A stretch of DNA of 17,236 bases from the NCBI GenBank assembly GCA_902806215.1, contig CADCVT010000158.1:1-17236 (forward strand). The letters are read 5' to 3'. The notes beneath the pieces were generated by a model. It had not been told where the DNA came from and searched no databases. It worked only from the letters and a program-made list of their open reading frames with translations. Made by a program: the position numbers and the translations under genes. The DNA is from an uncultured Solirubrobacteraceae bacterium (GTDB lineage: Bacteria > Actinomycetota > Thermoleophilia > Solirubrobacterales > Solirubrobacteraceae). Of the stretch, positions 1 to 5,274 are shown piece by piece. How positions within the stretch are numbered: position 1 is the stretch's first letter; each line of letters begins with the position of its first letter.

Positions 1-34
1 CGGCCGCGACCGGGCGCGGATGGTCGCGGACCGG

Positions 35-940
35 CTAGGCCTGCCCGAGCACGATGATCTCGGTCTCCTCGCCGAACGAGCCGCCGAAGCCGAGCCGGAA
101 GTCCATCGGCACGCCGATGACGAGCGCGACGTCGGCGCCCTTCAACCCCGTCGAGCGCGCCCGCGAGAAGAAGTTCGGGTGATCGGCGGGCAGGCAGCCG
201 CGCGCGAGCCCGTTGAGGAACACGGGGATCCGCAGCTCGGACGCGAGCGCGAGCAGCTGCTCCTCGCCCCTCCCCCAGTACAGCCCCGTGCCGGCAATGA
301 TCACCGGGCGCTCGGCGTCGCGCAGCAGCGCGGCGGCGCGCTCGACGCCCTCGGCGGCCGGTCCCTCCCACGGGCGCGGCAGGGCGGCGGACTCCGACGA
401 CTCCGCGGCCTCCATGAAGACGTGGTCGAGCGGCAGGTCGACGAAGGTCGGCCCGCTGTGCGGCGTCACCGCGGCAGTGAGCGCCTCGTCGACCAGCCCC
501 GGGATCTCCGCGGTCGAGTCGGCCGTCGCCGCGAACTTCGTCAGCGGCCGCACGAACGGCACGTGGTCGATCTCCTGCAGCGACCCCTGCCCCCAGCGCA
601 TCGCCGGCGCGCGCCCGCCGAGCACGAGCATCGGCGAGTTGTTCATCGAGGCCGAGCCCATGGCGCTCATGCCGTTCGTCACGCCGGGCCCGGCGGTGAG
701 CGCGCACACCCCCGGCTCGCGGGTGACCTTCGCCCACCCCTCGGCCGCGAACGCCGCGGCCTGCTCGTGGCGGACGTCGACGATGTCGATGCCCTCCTCG
801 CGGCAGCCGTCGTAGACGGAGAACAGATGCCCGCCGGAGAGCGTGAAGAGCTTCGTGACCCCGTGCGCCTTCAGGCGCTTGGCGACGAGCCTGCCGCCGT
901 GGAGCTGGGTGCTGGTGTCGGACTCGGTGTCGGTCGCCAT
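35..940 (-). CDS. ilvG: IlvG-like thiamine-diphosphate enzyme (acetolactate synthase type), cut short by an in-frame TAG
   Basis: The 301 codons encode the N-terminal binding domain and most of the central domain of an acetolactate-synthase-type ThDP enzyme. Visible are the catalytic glutamate E59 in the DVRHEQ motif, the TAGPGVTNG loop (residues 82-90), the GSLQEIDHVPF segment (119-129) and the VIGVPMDFRLGFGGSFG stretch near the end. Full enzymes have about 550 residues, so the C-terminal cofactor domain is absent from this frame. The TAG at 37-35 falls inside the homology: the same frame continues as PVRDHPRPVAA to the window edge, which resembles the EPxREHPRPVAA segment I remember from actinobacterial IlvG proteins. 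The gene is therefore probably interrupted by a GAG-to-TAG change, or carries a sequence error. The ATG at 940 follows a TAGCAT box by 7 nt and lies inside the 3' end of the cyclase gene. Family call firm; exact substrate uncertain. Confidence 0.8.
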   Translation of the reverse strand: MATDTESDTSTQLHGGRLVAKRLKAHGVTKLFTLSGGHLFSVYDGCREEGIDIVDVRHEQAAAFAAEGWAKVTREPGVCALTAGPGVTNGMSAMGSASMNNSPMLVLGGRAPAMRWGQGSLQEIDHVPFVRPLTKFAATADSTAEIPGLVDEALTAAVTPHSGPTFVDLPLDHVFMEAAESSESAALPRPWEGPAAEGVERAAALLRDAERPVIIAGTGLYWGRGEEQLLALASELRIPVFLNGLARGCLPADHPNFFSRARSTGLKGADVALVIGVPMDFRLGFGGSFGEETEIIVLGQA

Positions 941-2466
941 CGGCCGGATGCTACGGGCCGGGGAGCCCAGAGGCGCACCTTCTCGCTCTTGCCCTTCAGC
1001 GCGACCACCGGCCGCTCGTCGAACCCGCCGAACGGCAGCGTCAGCAGGCACCGCGTGGCCTCGGTCAGGAGCACGACGTCGCCGGTCAGCCGCGTGACCT
1101 CCTCGACGCGCGACGCGGTGTTCACCGGGTCGCCGATGACCGTGAACTCGACGTGTCCGCCGCCACCGAGCGTGCCGGCGAGGACCGGCCCGGAGTTGAC
1201 GCCGACGCCGATCGTCAGGTCGCCGCCGTAGGCCTCCTCGACGGTCGACGCGATGTCGAGCGCGGCGAGCACCGCGCGGTCGGCGTGGTCCGGTAACCGC
1301 TGCGGCGCGCCGAACACGCCGAGCAGCCCGTCGCCGACGAACTTGTTCGCGTGCCCGCCGTGGCGCTCGAGCGCGGGGACGACGCGCCCGTAGAAGTCGT
1401 TGAGGCGCCCGACGAGCTCGCGCGCCCCCGTGCGCTCGGCGATCTCGGTGAACCCGCGGATGTCGAGGAAGAGCACCGACACCTCGACCTCCTCGCCCTC
1501 GAGGTCGGTCGTCCCCTCCGCCAGGACGCGGTCGATGACGCGCGGGTCGACGAACGCGCCGAACGCCTTGCGCAGGCTCTCGCGCTCCTCCAGGCCGGCG
1601 ATCATCGTGTTGAACGACGCGGCCAGCTCGCCGGTCTCGTCGGTGGTCAGCAGCGGCGCCTGCGCGCCGCGCTCGCCGTGGCGGACGCGCTCGACCGCGT
1701 TGCGGAGCGCGTCGATCTGGTCGAGCATCGAGCGCGCGAGCAGCAGCGTCACCCCGAACGAGATCGTGAGCGTGACGGCCACCGCGATGAGCACGTCCCA
1801 GCCGAGGTCGGCGAGGTTCTGGTTGTCCGGCGCGGCCGAGAGCCCGGAGACGACGACGCCGGTGATGACGTTGACCGCCGGCAGGGTGAGCAGGAGCTTC
1901 CACCGCAGCGGCACGGCGACGCCGCCGAGCTCGGCCTCCGGCGGCAGGTCGCTGGAGACGTCCTCGAGCACCGGCCGCATGAGCAGCTCCATGCCGAAGA
2001 ACCGGATGAGCACGCCGTAGGACAGGCACACCGCGGCGCCCGCCGCGATGATGAAGAACGCGTACCAGACGAGGTCGAGCTCCCACGTGACGTACAGCGA
2101 CACCGGGACGACGTTGAGCGCGACCGCCCAGCGCCCTCCGGCGAGGAAGTTGCGGGCCAGGCCCGACAGCGCGGTCCACGCCTCGACCGCGGTCTCCGCC
2201 GTCCGCCGGCCGTTCAGCCACGGCGAGGCCGGCTCGATCAGGCGGAACGCGTACCGCGACGCGACGACGTTCTCGATCACGACGAGCCCGACGACGACCA
2301 GCGCGAGCCGCGCGAGGTCGGCGCCCGACATGTCCTGGTAGAGGCGCAGCAGCGCCACGCCGGCGAGGCCGACGACGTAGGCGAGCCCGAGCAGGAAGAG
2401 GAGCGCCGCCCGTGGGTACTGCGGCCCGAGCCTGCTGTACGCGAAGCGCAGAGCGCGTTGCTGCAC
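871..2466 (-). CDS. Membrane class III adenylate/guanylate cyclase with HAMP domain
   Basis: This 531-residue protein makes a cyclic nucleotide, most likely cAMP, at the inner face of the membrane. The N-terminal half has about six hydrophobic helices (roughly residues 20-40, 55-75, 114-127, 132-155, 188-210, 222-244), then a HAMP linker (about 243-296) and a cyclase domain (about 325-500). All catalytic positions are present: metal aspartates D335 (LFLDIRGFTE) and D379 (KFVGDG), base-selecting K375 and D446, and transition-state N449 and R453. The K/D pair favours ATP. The layout matches the mycobacterial Rv3645 / Rv1318c-Rv1320c group. The GTG start at 2466 lies 7 nt after a TATCGT box, suggesting leaderless expression. 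Family-like sequence ends near residue 502; the last ~28 residues are a Pro/Ser/Thr-rich tail read from another frame of the overlapping ilvG-like gene. Confidence 0.9.
   Translation of the reverse strand: MQQRALRFAYSRLGPQYPRAALLFLLGLAYVVGLAGVALLRLYQDMSGADLARLALVVVGLVVIENVVASRYAFRLIEPASPWLNGRRTAETAVEAWTALSGLARNFLAGGRWAVALNVVPVSLYVTWELDLVWYAFFIIAAGAAVCLSYGVLIRFFGMELLMRPVLEDVSSDLPPEAELGGVAVPLRWKLLLTLPAVNVITGVVVSGLSAAPDNQNLADLGWDVLIAVAVTLTISFGVTLLLARSMLDQIDALRNAVERVRHGERGAQAPLLTTDETGELAASFNTMIAGLEERESLRKAFGAFVDPRVIDRVLAEGTTDLEGEEVEVSVLFLDIRGFTEIAERTGARELVGRLNDFYGRVVPALERHGGHANKFVGDGLLGVFGAPQRLPDHADRAVLAALDIASTVEEAYGGDLTIGVGVNSGPVLAGTLGGGGHVEFTVIGDPVNTASRVEEVTRLTGDVVLLTEATRCLLTLPFGGFDERPVVALKGKSEKVRLWAPRPVASGRWRPTPSPTPAPSSTAAGSSPSA
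948..953 (-). promoter_or_regulatory. Candidate -10 box (TAGCAT) for a leaderless ilvG-like transcript
   Basis: TAGCAT, read on the minus strand, fits the actinobacterial TAnnnT -10 consensus. It ends 7 nt before the ATG at 940, so transcription would begin at or next to the start codon. No Shine-Dalgarno sequence is visible in front of this ATG, which agrees with a leaderless message. No clear -35 was seen. Confidence 0.4.
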
Positions 2467-2473
2467 GCCACGG

Positions 2474-2479
2474 ACGATA
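2474..2479 (-). promoter_or_regulatory. Candidate -10 box (TATCGT) for a leaderless cyclase transcript
   Basis: TATCGT on the minus strand matches TAnnnT and ends 7 nt before the GTG at 2466. The spacing is the same as that before the ilvG-like gene. No ribosome-binding sequence lies between the box and the start codon. Confidence 0.45.
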
Positions 2480-2497
2480 GGGCGACTGGCCTCGCCC
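2480..2497 (-). terminator. Hairpin downstream of the DsbA-like gene
   Basis: GGGCGA and TCGCCC form a perfect 6-bp stem around the 6-nt loop CTGGCC, 26 nt past the TGA of the DsbA-like gene. There is no T-tract, so an intrinsic terminator is only possible. It also abuts the candidate cyclase -10 box and could act as an operator. Confidence 0.3.
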
Positions 2498-2523
2498 AGG
2501 CGCGCTCGCGCGACGCGCGCGCG

Positions 2524-3162
2524 TCAGACCGAGGCGATGACCGCGCGGGCGGACGGCGCCTGGACGGCGGCGACGGCCTCGTTGATGCGGTCTTCGCCGT
2601 CGAACAGCAGGCGCCCGACGCGCACCGCCGGGAGCCGCTCGGCGCCGTGGTCGCGCAGGCGCTCGGCGGCGGCCTCCATCGCGGCGTCGCGCGACGCGTC
2701 ACCGGCGGCCGCGAGCGAGTCGTCGAGGCCGAGGCTCGCGGCGGCCGCGGCTTCGGCGAGCACCTCGGGATGGTCGAGCTCGAAGCCGCCGCAGTAGGCG
2801 AGGCGGGTCGCCGCCAGGACGAACGCGGCCCCGCAGCCGCGCTCGGCGGCCAGGGAGGCGACGCGCATCGCGGGCCGGACCGAGAGCGAGTGCACGTCGG
2901 GCCACACGATCGGCATGGCGAGCGCGCGCGCCCGCTCCTCCGCGATCGCGCGCGAGGGCGGCAGGGTGTGGATGACGTCCGCGAGCACCGGGCGCCAGGT
3001 GACGGCGGTGAACAGGCGGTCGACGCGCTCGGCCGCCAGGTACGTGAACGGCGAGCTCAGGTCGAAGTAGAACGTGACGCGCGGAGACCGCGGTGCGCCG
3101 GCCGTCGGGCCGGGGTCGTGGCGCTCGAAGCGCCGGGCGGCAAGCGAGATGACTTCACCCAC
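2524..3162 (-). CDS. DsbA-family / 2-hydroxychromene-2-carboxylate isomerase-like protein
   Basis: The 212-residue protein has the thioredoxin-fold plus helical-insert architecture of the DsbA / HCCA-isomerase (kappa-GST-like) family. The first strand and active-site loop are seen at residues 30-42 (TFYFDLSSPFTYL), with Ser36/Ser37 where DsbA has its CxxC, so a disulfide-oxidase role is unlikely. The cis-proline loop is at LPAV (177-180), followed by VGRLLFDGEDRINEA, which matches the usual C-terminal FxGQDR-type end. There is no signal peptide, so it is probably cytosolic and may use glutathione or another thiol cofactor; the substrate cannot be told. It starts with GTG at 3162 without an obvious ribosome site. 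It is divergent from the HxlR-type regulator, a common arrangement in which the regulator controls its neighbour. The cyclase gene lies 57 nt downstream. Confidence 0.75.
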   Translation of the reverse strand: MGEVISLAARRFERHDPGPTAGAPRSPRVTFYFDLSSPFTYLAAERVDRLFTAVTWRPVLADVIHTLPPSRAIAEERARALAMPIVWPDVHSLSVRPAMRVASLAAERGCGAAFVLAATRLAYCGGFELDHPEVLAEAAAAASLGLDDSLAAAGDASRDAAMEAAAERLRDHGAERLPAVRVGRLLFDGEDRINEAVAAVQAPSARAVIASV

Positions 3163-3257
3163 GACACTTCGAACGACCGGGCGTCACGTTTCTTGCGCGT
3201 GCGCCGTCAGGAACTTTCGATCCGAGGATTTATCCGCCACGTACGACGTTTGCCTAC

Positions 3258-3314
3258 GGTTGCACCAAGATTTCCCCCCGTACACCCAACTCCTGTGTAA
3301 GGTCGCACCAAGAT
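3258..3314. promoter_or_regulatory. Direct-repeat pair in the divergent promoter region, possible HxlR operator
   Basis: GGTTGCACCAAGAT (3258-3271) and GGTCGCACCAAGAT (3301-3314) match at 13 of 14 positions and start 43 bp apart, close to four helical turns. The second copy runs into the ATG of the HxlR-type gene. A TACGGT box (3255-3260) overlaps the first copy and could be a -10 for the regulator. Binding of the regulator to its own repeats is inference. Confidence 0.35.
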
Positions 3315-4008
3315 GCCTTCCGTTCCGCCCCCCAAGCGGCATCCATACAACCAGTGGTCGCCTGACGCTCGGGCGCTCGACCTCGTCGGTGACAAGTGGA
3401 CGCTGCTCATCATCCGCGACCTCGCCGCCGGCCCCCGGCGCTTCGTCGAGCTCCAGCGTGTGCTCCCGGGCATCTCGACGGAGCAGCTCCGCTCTCGCCT
3501 GAACCGCATGGTCGCCGACGGTCTCCTGACCCGTCAGCGCTACCGCGAGGTTCCGCCGCGCGTCGACTACGAGCTCACCGAGCGCGCCCGCGACGTCCTT
3601 CCCGTCGTCGCCGAGCTGGCGACCTGGGGCTACGCGTGGGCGTGGAGCCCGCCGCGTCCCGGCGAGGCCGTCGACATCGGCGCGATCCTCCGCGCCTCCT
3701 CCGGTCACGCCGCCCCGCGCAGCGGGCGCACCGGGACCGCCGAGCTCGTCGTGAGCACGCGCGGCCGCGCCGACCGTCACTACACCATGCAGCTCAGCCG
3801 AGACGCGATGACGATCGAGGAGCGCCCCGCTCCCGACGCCGACGTGCGCGTCAGCGGCAGCGAGAGCGACTGGGTCGAGGCGTTCAGCCCGTCCGCGTCG
3901 CGCAGCGGGCTCATCATCGAAGGCGACGCCTCCGTCGCCGACGCGGTCCTCGACCTCTGCGGGGCGCCTGCCGCCGCCGAGTCGAGCGACGCCTCCGCCG
4001 TCGCCTAG
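3313..4008 (+). CDS. HxlR-family winged-helix regulator with SCP2-like C-terminal domain
   Basis: Residues about 18-110 are a HxlR winged helix: ALDLVGDKWTLLIIRDLAAGPRRF, then the recognition-helix region ISTEQLRSRLNRMVADGLL and the wing VDYELTERARDVLP. Typical HxlR proteins end near residue 110-130. This one has 231 residues and adds a domain (about 118-218) with a SCP2-like look (HYTMQLSRDAMTIEE, then DADVRVSGSESDWVEAF and LIIEGDASVADAVLDL), which could bind a hydrophobic ligand. The redox cysteine often found just before the ALDLVG motif is replaced (WSPDAR, Ser16), so sensing is probably not by that thiol. The ATG at 3313 follows AAGG (3299-3302) by 10 nt. Divergent from the DsbA-like gene and convergent with pyrH. 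It is likely a local regulator; the ligand is unknown. Confidence 0.88.
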   Translation: MPSVPPPKRHPYNQWSPDARALDLVGDKWTLLIIRDLAAGPRRFVELQRVLPGISTEQLRSRLNRMVADGLLTRQRYREVPPRVDYELTERARDVLPVVAELATWGYAWAWSPPRPGEAVDIGAILRASSGHAAPRSGRTGTAELVVSTRGRADRHYTMQLSRDAMTIEERPAPDADVRVSGSESDWVEAFSPSASRSGLIIEGDASVADAVLDLCGAPAAAESSDASAVA

Positions 4009-4019
4009 TACCTGGCGGG

Positions 4020-4032
4020 CTCGGAGACCGAG
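4020..4032. terminator. Small hairpin between convergent HxlR-type gene and pyrH
   Basis: CTCGG-AGA-CCGAG is a 5-bp stem with a triloop in the 26-bp gap between the two convergent stop codons. It could serve both strands, but it is short and has no T-tract. Confidence 0.2.
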
Positions 4033-4034
4033 GC

Positions 4035-4778
4035 TCAGGCCGTCGCCGTCGCGACGCCGGCCGCGACCTCGGTCCCGATGTTCTCGCCGCGACACAGCGC
4101 GGTCATCGCGCCCGAGCGCTTGAAGTCGAAGACGTGCAGCGGCATCCCGTGGTCGCGCGCGAGGATGATCGCGCCCTGGTCCATGACCTTGAGCCCGCGC
4201 TCGAGCACGCCGTTGTAGTCCACCGACGTGTAGCGCGAAGCGTCCGGATCCGTGCGCGGGTCGGCGTCGTACACGCCATCGACGCCGTCCTTGGCCACGA
4301 GCACGGCGTCGGCGCGCAGCTCGACCGCGCGCTGCACCGCCGGGTAATCGGTGGTGACGTAGGGCTGGCCGATGCCGCAGGCCAGGATGACGATCTTCTT
4401 GCGCTCGAGGTGCCCGAGCGCGCGCAGCCGGATGTACGGCTCGGCCATCGACGTGATCGGCACCGCCGTCAGCACGCGGACGTCCTCCAGGCCGTGGGCA
4501 TGCAGCACGCCGCGCAGCAGCAGGCCGTTGATGACCGTGCCGAGCATGCCGATGTTGTCGGCCTCGGCGCGCTCGATGTTCCAGTCGTCGGCGACGTTGC
4601 CGCGGAAGATGTTGCCGCCGCCGACCACGGCGGCGACCTCGACGCCCAGCTGCTGCAGGCTCAGGATCTCGCCCGCCACGTGCGCCAGAGCATCCGAGTC
4701 GATCCCGATCGGGTCATCGCCGGCGAACGCGCGTCCGCTCAGCTTCACCACGACCCGGTTGTAGCGCCTCTCGGACAC
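4035..4778 (-). CDS. pyrH: UMP kinase (PyrH-type, amino acid kinase fold), stand-alone copy
   Basis: The 247-residue protein phosphorylates UMP to UDP in the cytosol. Family marks are VVVKLSG (9-14), GGGNIFRG (53-60), the hexamer-interface and UMP-site segment ADNIGMLGTVINGL (73-86), TTDYPAVQRAVEL (142-153), DGVDGVYDADPRTDP (164-178) and LKVMDQGAIILARDH (196-210). Length is normal for bacterial PyrH. Several usually constant positions differ: KLSGEA is KLSGRA, and KATKVDGVY is AKDGVDGVY. It is not next to rpsB, tsf or frr, the usual partners, so it may be a paralogue of a canonical pyrH elsewhere. GTG at 4778 has a strong AGGAGG site (4790-4785) 6 nt upstream. A TAGTCT box at 4817-4812 could be its own -10. 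Confidence 0.9.
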   Translation of the reverse strand: MSERRYNRVVVKLSGRAFAGDDPIGIDSDALAHVAGEILSLQQLGVEVAAVVGGGNIFRGNVADDWNIERAEADNIGMLGTVINGLLLRGVLHAHGLEDVRVLTAVPITSMAEPYIRLRALGHLERKKIVILACGIGQPYVTTDYPAVQRAVELRADAVLVAKDGVDGVYDADPRTDPDASRYTSVDYNGVLERGLKVMDQGAIILARDHGMPLHVFDFKRSGAMTALCRGENIGTEVAAGVATATA

Positions 4779-4784
4779 CCTGTT

Positions 4785-4790
4785 CCTCCT
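4785..4790 (-). promoter_or_regulatory. Shine-Dalgarno site fixing the GTG start of pyrH
   Basis: AGGAGG on the minus strand lies 6 nt before the GTG at 4778. It is the strongest ribosome site in the left half of the window and supports this start. Confidence 0.7.
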
Positions 4791-4829
4791 CGCCGGTTTC
4801 CTTGCGCGGTGAGACTAGCCGACACCTCC

Positions 4830-4853
4830 GCGACGGCCCGAGGGCTGCGTCGC
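4830..4853 (-). terminator. Hairpin directly abutting the end of the mce operon
   Basis: The minus strand reads GCGACG, CA, GCCC, TC, GGGC, CGTCGC: a 6-bp outer stem, a 2-nt bulge and an inner GCCC/GGGC pairing. It begins at the base after the TGA of the 135-residue membrane protein. There is no U-tract, so it may be a terminator or a 3'-end stabiliser. It separates the mce operon from pyrH. Confidence 0.45.
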
Positions 4854-5261
4854 TCAGTGCGCGGTGGCGGCGGTCTTGGACCGCTTGGCGCGACGGTCGC
4901 GCAGCGTGGCGCCCAGCGCCCCGAGTGCAGCGCCGAAGCCCCCGGTGATGACGATGAGCAGCACCTCGGGGTCGGGGAGGTGGGCCTTGGGCTCCTTGTC
5001 GATGATGCCGTTGGCGAGGAGGATCCCCAGGCCGAACAGCAGCCCGCCCATGAGCCCGCGGTAGAAGCCCTCCAGGCCGTACTCGTGCTCGAGGCCCGCC
5101 GCGAAGCCGCCGAGGATCCCCAGCAGCGACAGCACGAGGTAGATCGGCTCCGACACGCCCAGGACCCAGCCGGTGATCGCGCCGAAGATCAGCGGGACGG
5201 CGACGACGGCGATCGCCTCCTCCGCGTTGGACCGATCCTTCAGGAGCTTCACGTGCGCCAT
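4854..5261 (-). CDS. Small four-helix membrane protein, last gene of the mce operon
   Basis: I do not recognise this 135-residue protein. It has four hydrophobic segments (about 14-35, 39-57, 68-85, 99-118), rich in glycine spacings such as GILGG, GLMGGLLFGLG and GGFGAALGALG, which suit tight helix packing. An acidic/aromatic loop EHEYGLEGFYRG (58-69) joins helices 2 and 3, and a basic tail RDRRAKRSK (121-129) should face the cytoplasm. The ATG at 5261 was chosen because a GAGGG site overlaps the preceding mce stop codon; upstream codons in this frame are mce-gene shadow. It begins 13 nt after the sixth mce gene, so co-transcription and a role with the MCE complex are likely. It is far too small to be a YrbE permease (about 260 residues). 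Confidence 0.8.
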   Translation of the reverse strand: MAHVKLLKDRSNAEEAIAVVAVPLIFGAITGWVLGVSEPIYLVLSLLGILGGFAAGLEHEYGLEGFYRGLMGGLLFGLGILLANGIIDKEPKAHLPDPEVLLIVITGGFGAALGALGATLRDRRAKRSKTAATAH

Positions 5262-5274
5262 GGCGGTGCGGCCC

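Noticed and set aside
941..2221. Extension of the ilvG-like frame upstream to 2221
   Set aside because: Upstream codons are out-of-frame cyclase sequence without domain; ThDP-enzyme homology begins just after the ATG at 940.
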